DNA of 64,000 nt from Ornithodoros turicata (Eukaryota; Arthropoda; Arachnida; Ixodida; Argasidae): assembly GCF_037126465.1 (NCBI RefSeq), contig NW_026999353.1, forward strand, positions 1,116,001 to 1,180,000, read 5' to 3'. Position 1 is the stretch's first letter; each line of letters starts with the position of its first letter. The position numbers and the translations under genes are program-made. Below the pieces are notes generated by a model that was given only the letters and a program-made list of their open reading frames with translations, did not search any database and was not told the origin of the DNA. Of the stretch, positions 44,297 through 56,636 are shown one piece after another.

Positions 44297-44782
44297 TAGA
44301 GATGCCCCCCCCCCCAAAGAAAAAAAAAACACAAAGAAAAACGGAACTTTTCGGAAAAAGTTTTTTTTTCTCGTCTCCGGAAAAACTGCGCAGAATTTCC
44401 AAAAGACAAAATTCAAAAATTTAAATTTTTGTGCCTTCGATGCGTTCCAACCCGGCAACAGTGCCGTATTTGCCTGTAATCCGTCAGCAACCACCAACTT
44501 AGAGCTCCGTCTGGCTTCTCCAAGCGATCGCCATCGCGTTCACACAATGTCGGAGTTCTCGTCGGAGAGGACGGGTTGTTCCGTTTACCTATCACTGAGT
44601 AAACAGCAGTCTCATGGGATGCTCTGCTCTGAATTTATGCCTAGAGGGTGAACACTATTAAAGTTTCTAGCTCATTGTATACGGCGGCTTGGCCGGCAAT
44701 GCTTCGACTCAGCAGTAAGCGTGTTTGCATCCGTTTTTCCAATTTTTCGGGGACAAAAATTTTCGGAAATTTTGGATCTCTA
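44297..44782. mobile_element. 486-bp hAT-like MITE
   Basis: Left end TAGAGATGCCC; right end (reverse complement) TAGAGATCC. Inside both ends are GGAAAAAGTTTT/TTTTCGG words, typical of hAT MITEs with TTTCCGGAAATTT-rich ends. Flanks ACCATGGC and ACCACGAC agree at 6 of 8 positions, a possible decayed 8-bp TSD. A C run (44306-44318) lies inside. Confidence 0.6.
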
Positions 44783-45518
44783 ACCACGACATCAACACAC
44801 ATCAAACGAACAGTGAAAGCAGCAACCAAAGGCCAACGATAAAGTTCACAAACAGAGAACTATCACAACTATGACGCTAAGGGTCATCTAAATAGTAAGT
44901 CAGAGATTGGAAATATATGCCTTACATACTCTTATGCATCCAATGCATGCACACGTTTTTCAGAAAGCAACTTTGAGAAATACATCGGTAACAACATCAT
45001 TCACATCTCAACATTGTACAGATTTGCAGGGCTAAAAGGGACAGGTATGATGCTTTTGTACCCAATGAGTAAAAAAAAAGTTCGTGTTCTTGATCAAAAC
45101 GGTACCAGTACGAGAGCAAAAGGACAAAAAAAAATAAAAAAACGAAAAAACAAATGGTGTCACATAATGTTACACACTATAAAAATGGAGGCACGTGTAT
45201 TTCACGCCGAACATTATACAAAGACAAAAAAGTGCCCTTGAAGATAAGGGTAGCATATCAAATCTTGAGGCAAAGAGAAACAAGAAAAAAAAAAAATATA
45301 TATATATATATATATATTTTTTTTTTTTTCTTGTGATGTATGAAGGTGATGTTAAAATGACGAAAAAGAAAGGTGACAAACTGCATATCAAACACGTGCA
45401 TGCTGATTTTCTACTTAGTACACTTGCTATGTAAATCAAAGCACGCCTTTCACATTTAACAATACATCCTTGCTATGAACAGGCATGTGCATAATCACCA
45501 GCAACGTTGACCACGTAA
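44783..45518. other. non-coding stretch with AT microsatellite
   Basis: A-rich tracts, then an (AT)n run at 45297-45317 followed by a T run. No gene recognised. Confidence 0.5.
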
Positions 45519-45579
45519 CCCAAGCAGCACGCAATATTGGACCCATATTGGCTGGTCATTGGCGATACGGGTCCAATAT

Positions 45580-45765
45580 GGGACCCGTTTCGCCAAGATT
45601 TTCACCATATTGGCTGAAAATGGGCAATATGGGCCCCATATTGCCCAGTTTCAGCCAATATGGGGAAAATCCTGGCAATATGGGCCCCATATTGCCCACT
45701 TTGAGCCCATATTGGGAAAATCTTGGGAATATGGGCCCCATATTGCACGCCTACACCCCATATTG
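45580..45765 (+). repeat. 51-bp tandem array of near-palindromic GGGCCCCAT units
   Basis: GCAATATGGGCCCCATATTG-type cores centred near 45634, 45685 and 45736 (51-bp spacing), each able to fold on itself. Confidence 0.85.
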
Positions 45766-46324
45766 ACTGAACAGGGTACGTAGCCCTGTTGCACAAATGC
45801 CCAAGCAGCACGGCAAGATTGAACGTTGAAGCGTGTGAAATACCCAATTCACTACATCGTTACATTCAACAACTTCCCGCAGATGATACACATTGTTTGA
45901 AACAGTCAACGTACTTGGCATTCCCGAAGTTCGCTAGAATTCGACACCTCAACATTCCACGACTTGAAAGTCGCCGCCATCTTCCTTCGCGATGCCAATG
46001 CCAATCGGTCGAGCCGACTGAGAGCAAGGGAGTTGTTTGCGCGTAATCACGCGTCCTACAACTAATGCGCATGCGCGACAGCCCGAACGGACGTTTCATA
46101 GGGCTAAAATGTCGCTGGGTGCTGTAATGATAACGAAATTGCGGCAGGTCAAGTAAAAAACACAATGTTTGATAGGAAGGGATGGCTATTCTGTAAAGTT
46201 GGGTGATTTCAAGTTGCTGCAAGCAGTGTAAATTGCTCTGGCGTGTGTCCGTCACCGCCGCGAAAGTATTTCGTTGCTTTGTATTCTCGGAGCGGGTTGG
46301 AAATTGTTAATTCACAGAATATTG

Positions 46325-46400
46325 CGATCCCAATGAAGGTTTCTGAGGGGTCTTTGGCATTGGCAGTTCTATGGGACTGCTTGTGTCCTTCAGCAAGGTG
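46325..46400 (+). repeat. dispersed repeat end, copy 2
   Basis: CCCAATGAAGGTTTCTGAGGG matches 28608. Confidence 0.5.
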
Positions 46401-46634
46401 TGCGTAGCACCTGTTCTTCGTGTTCTAGCACCTGTTCTTGTTTTTTTTGTTTGGGCAATGCCGTGTTTTTTTTCCTTTTCTTTTCTTTTCGTTTTTTTTT
46501 TTTCAGTGATGTGAATGTGGATCAATTAGATCCGCAGAAATAAAAAAGCAAGAATCAGACAAAAGTAATATCAGTGGTGAATATTGTACAGCATAATGCT
46601 TTGTTATTACACGGACTCCCCGCTGGTGTTATCA

Positions 46635-46810
46635 CAGAAATATTGGCAATATTGGCGCAAAATGGGCTTGCCAATATGGGCGGCCCATATTGGTCCAATA
46701 TGGAGGCTGGTTGCGCTCCCCATATTGGTCCAATATTGGCAGCCCATATTGGACCAATATTGGCAATCTTGGCAGCCCATATGGGTCCAATATTGGACCA
46801 ATATTGGCGT
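46635..46810. repeat. CCAATATTGG array, right arm
   Basis: At least five (C)CAATATTGG or CCCATATTGG words in 180 bp, inverted partner of the left array. Confidence 0.75.
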
Positions 46811-46820
46811 GCTGCTTGGG

Positions 46821-47932
46821 AAGGTTGTTCACATCCAATATGCAGGAATATGGACGTTTGTGTGTCAAAGCGTTTGCGAGAAGCAACCTCTTCAATGTGT
46901 GCAATGAATAAAAAAGTAAATCTCAGTAATCAAAAAGTAATCTAAAAGTAATCTTGATAAGCAAACCAGGCATTATTAACATAATTAACATTTAAGATAC
47001 ATCCTTGCCACGAAAAAGACATACGCACACTCATGAGCGAGTCTGACCTGGTGACGTCACCCACACTATATGTGCAGGAATATGAATGTTTGTGCGTTAA
47101 ATCATTCGTGAGCAATCTTTTCAATATGAGTGTCCTTTTCAGCGAAGTCTCGCACATACTTGTAGAACACATTCGTCATTGGGTCCGCATCTGCTTGTAG
47201 AGCACTTATCTTCCTTCTCCTCGCTGGTGATGCTTTTAACTCATTATGGACATATGGTTCCTGTATGAAGAGAGCCATCATGTAATTGAACATTCCTTTT
47301 GGTTATCGACGGAACAGTTGCCAAACGAGCACTGCTGCCTTCCTCACTCGTGGAATAGCTCTGTCTCGTGAGCCTTTGCCAGGTACACTTAAGATGTTAA
47401 TGGAATGCAAACACAATGTTAAATGGAAGATACATGAAGCAGACTTTCTTTTAAAAACCCGCAAGGAAAAGAAAATCACAACCTTGTCAACTGGAGCAAG
47501 AACACAAGAGAACATGTTGATGCTTCATGCCTCAAATATGCAATGAAAAAAAGTTGCTCCAGGGATACCAGTGCAAGAAGACACGTTGATGCCTCCCAAA
47601 TTTAAACACAAAAGTTTCTCCAAGGTTAACAATCCAAAGTACGTATTCATACAGATAGCAGACTGAACGCCTGAGAAATAGTGAAAAAGCTTTCCCTCAG
47701 GACAACAACAAATTATATATTGATGCAGACGACAGCATCAACAGCTCGCCACACCTTGTACTCATTTATTCACCTCGTGCGACTTACGCATGGGAGTCGT
47801 GACGTACGAGAACTGTAACACGCGATCGATTCCAGTGTCCCGCATCGAGAAGAGGGTAATCGGGAGTCAACTCTTGAGCACGTCCAGCGCTTACTCTTAA
47901 GCATCTCGAGTCAAGGAAACAAACCCACCCAC
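46821..47932. other. non-coding stretch
   Basis: Related AGGAATATG(G/A)A(C/T)GTTTGTGTG segments at 46844 and 47073, and similar CAAGAAGACACGTTGATGC and CAAGAGAACATGTTGATGC words near 47574 and 47506, show old internal duplications. No gene recognised. Confidence 0.45.
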
Positions 47933-48333
47933 CAGGGTGTCTACCAAACTACAGACTTCAAGTTCCCTGACTGTTCCAGGTTTTCCTTGACTATTTCGAG
48001 CGAATTGCCTGACGAAAAATAAAAGGGAACTGGGTACATACTTCTGATACAGATCCCTCAGTCCATCTATATTAAGTATTAGCGAGGCTTTCCCACTTTT
48101 CTGCCATCATCGTATAGTGCTACTCGCGGTAACACTGCCGCGGTATCGCCTCTCAAGCACCGGTCGACGCTCATGATCCGTCGCACATCATCTCGGCACT
48201 TGCCCGCGGTTTTCTCCGACTTTAGCCAGTTTTTGGCCAAATTTCTCTGACAATATCCCCGACTTTTCCGGTCGCGTCAAAATTCCCGGGCAATTCCCTG
48301 TTCCCCAGGCCTTCCAGACTGGTGGTCACCCTG
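47933..48333. mobile_element. 401-bp hAT-like MITE (CAGGGTGTCTACCA family)
   Basis: Left end CAGGGTGTCTACCA; right end (reverse complement) CAGGGTGACCACCAGTCTGG. Inside each end are CCCTGACTGTTCCAGG and related TTCCCTG/GACTTTTCC words. The target duplication is not recognisable. Confidence 0.75.
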
Positions 48334-48474
48334 AACCACAGACTTCAACCCTAATCGGCTTCAACCTCATCCGAATGGTACTGTGTCTGATCCTCCCGTA
48401 CGAGTGCGCTCCCGCAGACTGAGTAGGTGTTTCTCTTTTCTCTGTCCCGTTCCCAGTACCAACACGCCCCAAGG

Positions 48475-48740
48475 TCAACAGCAACACGTCCGGTTTTTCA
48501 CTCCGAATAGGTGCGACTCCTCTGAGATTGATGAACTCTTGCTCTTTTCCGAAAATCCACTGAAGCACAGTTGACACATGTAGTGCCGCTCCCCGGTGTG
48601 AATTTCCTCGTGCTTTTTAACGTTGGGCTTGTGATAGCTCGAGTAACTTCTGAAGCGACAGCGGTGAGTCTCCTTCCTCCGTCGCTTTCCTAGAGACTCC
48701 TCTGGGCCGAATGCGTGTTCGCAATGGGAGGCTTTGATGC
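48475..48740 (-). pseudogene. degenerate C2H2 zinc-finger exon
   Basis: An acceptor (TTTCTCCGTCTTACAG) opens an 88-codon frame ending in TGA. Finger 1 reads HRCRFRSYSSYHKPNVKKHE then EIH, with the second Cys changed to Arg. Finger 2 reads CQLCFSGFSEKSKSSSISEE then SH, with only one proper His. The TGER linker is kept. Loss of zinc ligands in both fingers suggests a non-binding relic, or an exon under weak constraint. It belongs to the same cassette family as 42960-43354. Confidence 0.75.
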
Positions 48741-51053
48741 CTGTAAGACGGAGAAACGATTTCCAGTTAGTAGTAGGTACGGGCAGGGCAAGGAAAAGAA
48801 GAAGAAGGTGCAACAGACATCAGACAAGTTCCTGTAGACAAGGGGCAAGGTAAATATAAATGGTAGCGAAGCTTGCATTGGCCACCACGTCTTCAAGGGC
48901 GGTCATGATAAAGACTGTCAGCGCCATCCATCCAAACTACAAATTCCGTCATAATGACGTCACCTGGTACACCACCATTACGTATAGCGCGGGCCCTGCG
49001 CTCGCGCTGCGCGTTCCTTCCGTCGCGATGTCGAGCCGCGGATTATCACAATCGCTGTTGAAAGCAAATCCAAGAGAAAAAAATCTTAAACAATATGTAA
49101 ACAGAGAAGAATCAACACTTGCGACATGCGTGCAACAAAGGACAAAGGAGACCAGGTGGGGGCTTGCTTTCTTTTATCACAAGTAAATTCGCCATGCCGT
49201 TGTAAACGGTATAAATACCAACATGAGACAATTGACCCAGCAAACACACATCATTCCCAGATCATCCCGTTTTCATCGCACGGCCTCATCGGGATGAGTT
49301 GATTCATGCGCCATCTCCCGGATCTCGGGGAGCGAGCAATAGGAAATCGTCCCGTTTTCATCCCTGTGAGAGCTGCGTGCGAAATGCAGACGCCGCGAAC
49401 CCTCCGCGTCTCCAACTGCGCTTGCGCGGTACGCAACTGTGGCTGCATTTGGTAACATTATTATGTGGTCCTTAATATGATCGTTACCGAACACGATATG
49501 TAAAGTTTATCAATTTAATTCTTCATGTTTTCGCATCGGAACATCCAGTATTTTTCGGTTTTAATGAAGATACGCGGCTTGCCCTGCTTCTAGGCGGCCA
49601 GTGGGAGCGAGGTTCAAACGTTCAAACCGTTAGCAAGCTCGTCCTGGTCGCAGGCTGGAGGTGTTGTGGTGTGATGTTACAATTGTGAGCGAGTTTCGGA
49701 AGTCCATCATTTGCCACTGTTCGGAGCTAAGATGGCTACTAGCGACAAATGTTCATTTCTTTGACTGCTTGTCAGTGTAGCTGGGAGAAAAGATACCACA
49801 CTGGAACCAGACTGATTAAGGTTGACTGTACGTAGAAGTGCCAAAAAAATGTGGCTGCCATCACGCACATTTCGACGAAATGTCAGTGTCCCCGTGAGTG
49901 AGAGCCTGCAAGCAATATGTTCCGTAAGGTACAGCGGCGAAACTAACAATGTGACGGCAACGAGGGTAGCCTCAGTCCAACAGCGATCCAATGCTCTTGG
50001 AACCATAGGTCGGCGCGATCATGGTTACGGCAGCCTTGCCAGTGCTTCGTGATCGCACTCATGATCGCGACCATCAGGCTTTGATAAGGCATTTCGATCA
50101 TGATTGCGCCGACCTATGCTTGGAACACGGCGCGTTCCTATCCTGCAATTCTCAAACAAGCGGTTCGCATGTCAGGCACATTTATCAAGACGGTTCCGAC
50201 GAAGCTACAGAAGGAGAAATACATGTGTTACACCAGTGAGGGACAGATATGCCTCATTTGAGCAACGCTTGCACGGAACAGGCGTTAGAGATCGCAAAGT
50301 GGCGATGGCTAAAGTGCATAGACGCTTGTACCGACGTTGTCAGAGTACAATTCTGAGGGACGCTCTCCACTGACACACATGGACTTGACCAACGTTCAAG
50401 GTAAATTAATCTTCATTACCACAATTTGGGGGATTCTTGAGAGCAGCGAATAATGTGTCAGTACATTGTTCTTTGTAGAAAATTCTGTCACGCCAACTTC
50501 TGCACCATGACTGTTCCCCCACACTGAAAGACCTGCCCCTTGTATGTGAAGTGAGACATTGTTACAGAACACGATCACTCCTCGTTGAAAATAGGAGAAA
50601 TGCTGTCACGCTGCCTTTGCTGCAGCATCAAAAAGCGCAGACCAATCCAGGATGTGCGGTACGTGGTAACCTGATTGATTTTTAAAAGGAAAAAAATGGC
50701 AACCTTATTCTCACTGTATGATTCATTCCGCTGTTTTGTGGCCTTACATGGAACTTGTTGTACTTTAACGCTGGTAAGATTACAGATATTCGTCATGCAG
50801 TGAATGGAGCTGGGCATCCCGACCTTAAAATTTCCCATCGGGGTACGCAGAGCCCCGATGTATTGTTATGTATTTCCAGCCAAGCAAAACGCTTTTGAAC
50901 ATGCTTTCAGGATGGTCGGCAAGCAAATCCAACCCAAATTTCAGAACCGCTGGATGACCTTGACAGTTTATGCGGTTCATATCGCTTTCGACATTCACAC
51001 AGAGTCCCACACAGTCCGCACAGTATACAAGGATGCAGTGGTAGACGAGGGAA
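48741..51053. other. non-coding stretch
   Basis: A CpG-rich patch at 48960-49045 (GCGCGGGCCCTGCGCTCGCG) with a CRE-like TGACGTCA at 48955 could be a promoter. Near 49270 and 49350 are two copies of ATC(G/A)TCCCGTTTTCATC. An inverted repeat is at 50004-50118. No exon supported. Confidence 0.45.
50004..50118. repeat. 115-bp inverted-repeat element
   Basis: CATAGGTCGGCGCGATCATG (50004) and CATGATTGCGCCGACCTATG (50099) are complements with one change. The interior is rich in GATCGCG-type words. Confidence 0.75.
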
Positions 51054-52509
51054 ATGGATGACCGTCTACATCAGCCAGTGAGGGAGTCAGCCCAGCTGTC
51101 TCAGTCCCAGCCAATGAGGCAACCAGACGCGCAAACTTCACAGCATGGTAAGCCAATAGAGATGCTCCCAAACGATATTGTGATGCGTTGACTGTTGCAT
51201 GGTGAACTAACTACAAAGCAAACCGTTTCAGCTGTGCGTATCCCAAGCAGAAGTCAACAAGATGAGCGGACTCTCCCCCGTACTGCTGCAGTGTATATCC
51301 TGCACACGGTAGGAACATTTTCTTGTAGGTTAGAAGTGCATTACATATCATAATTCCGTAGTCAACATCATAAAAAAGAAAAAAAAGAACGCGTACTATA
51401 CCAAGCATACGATTCCCTTTGTCATTAATTTCTTTCGTTTTCTTTCTCCCAGATATTGTGCATGAGTAGCTGGTGCTCTTAACGAGTGCCTACATCTCCA
51501 TTTTTGTTCTTTGTTATTCCATTCATGTTGCACATATTTCCAAATCTGTAAACACATTTCTAACACTCTGTACTCAAGAAACAATCATGTGCTTTGACGT
51601 AAAAAATGTCATCTCCTGTTTAGATGCCAACGTCTTGCGCACGTCAGCGGAGCAGATGCTTGGCACATCGGTCACAGGTATGTAGCTTTCAACGTTTTCC
51701 TTAATTTTGCGCAGACTGCATCTTTTGTACATTGTTTCTTCTTCTAGGTCTTAGGGAGTTAATACGTGCTTCTCGAGGGCCGTCTCAGGAGATCTCCCCA
51801 CATCGGAAGTATATACCTCCACCTTGCTTCTTTGCTTCCAGCGAAAGGGCACAAAGCAATTTATATAATAAATTTTAGCCTTTACAGCTGAAGTGCACAG
51901 AATGGTGCATACCATGATGCTTATTCAGGAGCACCACACCGCGCGGCTTGACCTCGTATTGGCCAAGTTAACAACGGCACCAACGGAAGGGCCTGCAGAA
52001 AACAACATCTTGAGGGAGCCATTCTAATATCGTCAAGATCTTCTGCGATTCGATGTCTCGCTTTACCATCACAAAGGCTATAATTGGTACGTTCTGCACA
52101 ATCCACGCGCATTGTCTACATGTATTTGGGATAAGGTTGTGCGTAAAGTTCTGTTTTCGTCAGTTGAGTAGCTCAGGGCTTTTCTTAATGTTGCGAGGGC
52201 ACGTTCTTCTGAGTGGTGGGGGCAGTGACGAAAGAGACACCACTAGACTGATTTTATGTCAACTGATGTCAGACGATGTGGCACAGAACTTCGGTTACAA
52301 GGGTCGTAATGGAAAAAAAAGAACTCCAGCGCCCTCAATCTGGGGCAAGATTGTCATTCGTATGTGCTTTACTCTGCATACTAAAGCGCTTTTAACACTC
52401 AAACCATCCATTTGCAGCCTTGAAACTGTCTTGTCCTGTTCTCATGCATGCTCAAACGACTAATACACGACTAGAATGTTGCCCGCTAGAAGGTTCATCC
52501 AGTGTATAA
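51054..52509 (+). CDS. DUF4806-like gene, multi-exon, possibly a pseudogene
   Basis: Candidate exons: 51054-51147 (MDDRLHQPVRESAQLSQSQP..., donor GTAAGC); 51624-51677 (acceptor CTCCTGTTTAG, DANVLRTSAEQMLGTSVTG, donor GTATGT); 51748 to about 51812 (acceptor TTTCTTCTTCTAG, LRELIRASRGPSQEIS); 51888-52086 (acceptor TTTACAG, EVHRMVHTMMLIQEHH...); 52172-52359 (donor GTATGT); and 52418-52509. Junction phases agree for most joins. Exon five gives RDTTRLILCQLMSDDVAQNF then GYKGRNGKK, which is the DUF4806 signature (RDTTRxIL..LMT/S..VA..F...G..GK). A Q/P/S-rich N-terminal part is also usual. The fourth exon has an in-frame TAA (52025-52027) after NILREPF, and the third exon's donor is unclear. An AATAAA lies at 52606. 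Function of the family is unknown. Confidence 0.6.
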
Positions 52510-55500
52510 ATTTGTGGATGGATTATTTGCCTCCTGTAACCCTGTTTTCTCTCGTGGGGTTTCATATCCGCAGTGGTACATAATACTTACTTGAGTACTA
52601 CAGTAATAATAAAGTTGTTATTAATAAAACTATAATAAAGTAATTGCAGGTAATAAAGTATTGAGTACTACATCCACTGCAGCACAATCTTTTTCTTTGC
52701 TAGAGATCTCTATTGAAAAGAACGTTTATGCAGGCGAGTTGCAATGCGATACTTTTTCGCAGTCGAGTAGATCTGCTTGCCAAAAGTGCAGAGGGGAGTT
52801 ATACTGTGATATTTTCTGGAGCAGAGTTTTTCCAATTGGAGTACTGTACACCATATTTCCTTGTAACTTGACTAGAAACGTTGTTCCTTGAAACTCGTTT
52901 ATGCCAGGGGAAAATCGAAAACTTTCGTGATGTACAGTATGTCTCAGCTACGTATGATGGAACAAGGAACGTAACAAGAAAAGGCGATAAGTGTTGTATA
53001 TCAAGAACAGTTGTTGAATGTTTCGAAAAGTAGTATGCTTTGTTCACATGTATCTTTTCCTTGAGACGAAGTGTGAGTAATTTGTACTATCTCGAATAAT
53101 TAGTTTTGGGCCGAGCTGTACGTTCGAAGGTTGTAGACTGTCATGAGTAAACACACATTGCATGTGTTTGCTGCTATGCATGCCTTGCGTAGACGATGTT
53201 CGCAGCAAAAAGATCGCGAAATTACCACAATACAAAATAATATCAGAAGTGACAATCTGTTTTAGCGAGCTTTGTGCGTTTCGATAGCATAGCGTCCACG
53301 CGTATGTGAGAAAAATTTCTGTGGATTTTCAGGTTGTAACGCGGTGCATTTTTCATGAAAAAAAAATGTGTACTTTGACTGAGACACGGGGGTAGGTGTT
53401 TCTCAACGCAGTCTAAACCTTCTGGTTCACACATCGACCCTATATAATAAGTGAAAAAGTTTGCTTTGTTATCCCTAAGTTATTTATTAGCAGCAGTGAA
53501 GGAAAAAAACGGGTAGGCGGATCACGCTGTTAACAAGGTTCAGCAGTTGCTGTTCGCGTAGAAGCTTCGCCTGTTTTAAAACCGCGGTTCACATGAGCTC
53601 AGATACCCGGTATACAAACATTCCTCAGTTTGCTGTTCAACCCACCCCTTTACTATTTTCTCTTCCGAGAGAGATGAGAGAAGTTTGTGAATGTGTTTTT
53701 GAAGCGAGAATAGGTGGAAGCTTGCACCTCCACTGTGTTTCAGAGGTTTTTCCAACAGTGTGTTTATGTGCTCTCATTTGTAGTACGTGGTGTGTACAAG
53801 GCCATTTGTGGTTAGTAAATAAATATGTTTTACTGATATTCGAAAGCAGTAGTTTCATTGATCTGCGCCATTCTTTGCCCCGGCACTGGGCGGGTAGCGG
53901 GAGGAGGGGCTACCGCGATCTGTGTCCTGCATGCATGCTTCACTGCTATACCTCAAAAGACGCACGCAGTATCATCCCAGCTTGATCGCTCGGGTGATCC
54001 GTGGGAGGCTTGCAGGGACGTTACTCGGGTGGCCAAGTTGTGCGTTTTTCGGAGTTTTTTCGGGGATTGGCATTCCTACCGGGAATGAACGCATCGCCCC
54101 AATGCGTGGTTCGGGGTTCATCGCAGGTATGGATTTTGGTTTGCTGGGGATGTTCTGAGGCTGGAACGCAGTGACTTTTCAGTGACTTCCATCTTTCATC
54201 AAAAATACCCATGACAGAACAATGTGCAAAATAACCGGTATGACAGTCCATGTACTGAATAAGCACCAACGGATAATGTACAAATTCCTGCAAACACAGG
54301 TGGGGCCCAGCACCTTAATGTCCAATGCATGCTGCTATAGCTGTCCCCATGCACATCGGAAACTTTCCACATATCTCTCGTACAAAGAGGGTGGAAGTGA
54401 ACATATTTGGCACTTGAAGATCACATTATATGATATTTGCATACTGTGTGGCGCTATGTCTGCCCACACTTTTGGCATTGTAACGAATGCTATGCATTGT
54501 AATATCAGCCTATAGCAATGACAACGTTGTTCAGTGTGTACACACCCTGCTGATGACTACTTCTACTTTGATTACAACAGCATTTTCGTATTAAAGGCAT
54601 GTCAAAGCATTGACAGTGTTCTGTGCTTCTGCTATTTTGTGCACATTTTGCCATGTGGTGTAGATTTTCAAGCTGCACAAGGTGCTTAGCCCTGCACATA
54701 AGTGCCCCTACATACTGGCGGTTGTACAGACAACTACTGAACTCAGCGCAGGATTCAAAATATAAAATTACGTGCTAAGGATCTATGTACACAGGTGTAC
54801 ACACACTAAACATAATAGGCACAGACTACTGAACTCTGCGTGGCTGTCAAGTTACAAATAACACAAGAGCGATGTGGAAAAGTGAACTTTGACAAATCGT
54901 ACGCTACACAGCAACGAAAGAATTACGAGAGATCATGTGTGATCTAGGTTACAACTGAAAGCATTGGATAAACAACAGAACCATCCATATCCATTTGCAT
55001 GAAAAAAACTTCAGGTTACATCAAGGCAGAGTGCAACTGCAAGTGTTACTGCTATGAAAGATGAAAGAACAGAACATCAGTTTATCTCTTGTTCAAGTGT
55101 TACTGCAACGTGCAGAGATTACGAACTTAGTCTCGCTGCCTGCTGCAGTGCCTTCTGACGTAACGTACTACTTCGTACTTCCTCATTCCTTTCTCGTGCA
55201 AACCAGAACAGTCGTACCCTCAGAAAAAAGTGAAATAGATCATCATACACCGATGGAGAACACAAACTCAATGTGTTTGGCACAAGTGTGTCCAACACTT
55301 CACGCGGCTTCGACCTGACGCCTTAGGACGTGAGGAATGTCTTGACGTTGGCTTTGAAGGCTTCCTCACACGCACCCACAAACGTCGCAAAGACAGGAAG
55401 AGGAACCGACAGCTCCAAAGTCAGTACTGTCCACCTTCTTGACACTCAAATAATGCAATAGCTGGCTACTGTCCTGCATTCCTCCGAAGAATGTCCCATG

Positions 55501-55939
55501 TTGGACTTGGTGGTTTGAAATTCAAAAGACGATGATGGCGAAGAAAACGGCTATGAACAGTCACAAAGTGCGCAGTCAACGTACGGCAAACTCATAGCTA
55601 ACAACATGGAGAGGAACAGGAACCGGAAGCGTACTCGGCTCTGTCTATAATCTTACGTATTACTGGCAGACCGCGCGAATTGCTATAATAAAAACATGCA
55701 TATTGCGTTAGTACACGTATTATTCCCACCTACGATTAAATTATGTTTGTTTACCTTCGTAGTTTGCCCCTCAACAACTACGCTCGCATGTGTATTATGA
55801 AGGAAGCAGGGTTGCTAACACATATTTCGTATTTTCCCCCCCTTCGCTACCATTTATATTTACCTTTACAAGGGGTAGTTAGCCAAGATGAGCCAAAGAA
55901 GCAGACAATACGAAGGAAAGGGTCTGAAGACGACAGCCA
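52510..55939. other. long non-coding stretch
   Basis: AATAAA-rich patch with TGAGTACTAC repeats (52584 and 52662) after the DUF4806-like gene. Frames at 53593-53985, 54222-54515 and 55061-55318 have no recognised domain or splice support. Nothing else recognised. Confidence 0.4.
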
Positions 55940-56110
55940 CTGATATTCCGAACGGAGACCGTTCACTGTCACAGACAGTCGAACCGAACCCGACCTTGAA
56001 CCAAAACCAGAACTGAACCGAACCGAAAGGGACGACGCCATCTTGGAGCTGAACCGGAATTAAACCGGTAAAAAATACCGGTTATCGGTTCAAATAACGG
56101 TTCACACGGA
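55940..56110 (-). repeat. GGTTCGG-rich repeat, copy 3
   Basis: GAACCGAACCCGACC, GAACTGAACCGAACCG, ACCGGTAAAAAATACCGG and CGGTTCAAATAACGG; related to 38130 and 40440. Confidence 0.6.
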
Positions 56111-56408
56111 ATTAAGTGCAAAACTGGGCGCGTTGTGCATGAACATAAAAACTATTTTTCGTATTTTTTCTCTATTTACTATCTTTTTAGGCTTCCTCTT
56201 GCTTGCCGAAAAAGTCGTGCCCTGAAACAATGACTGGATTTTCTCGAGTTACCAAATAGCAACAGATAGTAACTGCAAACTGTTAGGATTACTAATGTCT
56301 ATGACTTATACATGAATACTTATAAGAATTAGGCGAATCAGCGACAGTATTGGGCAGTAGTCCATAAGTGACATATATTATAATATACTAATCAGACTCA
56401 GCTATACA
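56111..56408. other. AT-rich non-coding stretch
   Basis: Nothing recognised. Confidence 0.4.
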
Positions 56409-56636
56409 CAGGGTGTTCACCCTAGCAATAATCGAAATAGAAATAATCGCTGGCACATGGCACCGTCAAAGCGAAACTGACACTCTCCCACGACGTTTGT
56501 GTCACAAACAGGCGCTGTATTGTAAGACCAGTTCGTTCGCGACACAAACATGTCAGTTTTTGTGTGTGTGTGTGTGTGTGTTTTTTTCAGGTCTATTGTG
56601 TTCGATATCATCTCCACAGTTATCGCAGGCACCCTG
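56409..56636. mobile_element. 228-bp MITE with CAGGGTG ends and TACA target
   Basis: Left end CAGGGTGTTCACC; right end (reverse complement) CAGGGTGCCTGCGATAACTG. Both continue with ATAATCGAAAT / ATGATATCGAA-type sequence. TACA flanks each side (56405-56408, 56637-56640). A (GT)n run (56561-56581) lies inside. Confidence 0.65.

Larger units (their letters stand above)
45519..46820. mobile_element. element with CCCAAGCAGCAC ends and CCAATAT/GGGCCC palindromic arrays
   Basis: Left end CCCAAGCAGCACGCAATATTGG; right end (reverse complement) CCCAAGCAGCACGCCAATATTGG. Both ends run inward into arrays of ATATTGG, CCAATATTGG and ATGGGCCCCAT words (45530-45775 and 46635-46810). A third CCCAAGCAGCAC lies inside at 45800. 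The non-array centre (45812-46600) holds the CCCAATGAAGG repeat end. Frames of 60-120 codons are open on both strands through the arrays, only because the repeat unit is 51 bp (17 codons) and stop-free both ways. Family unknown. Confidence 0.65.

Noticed and set aside
45485..46911. Many open frames on both strands (repeated GNMGPILP units)
   Set aside because: They result from stop-free near-palindromic 51-bp repeats, equally open on both strands; no gene.
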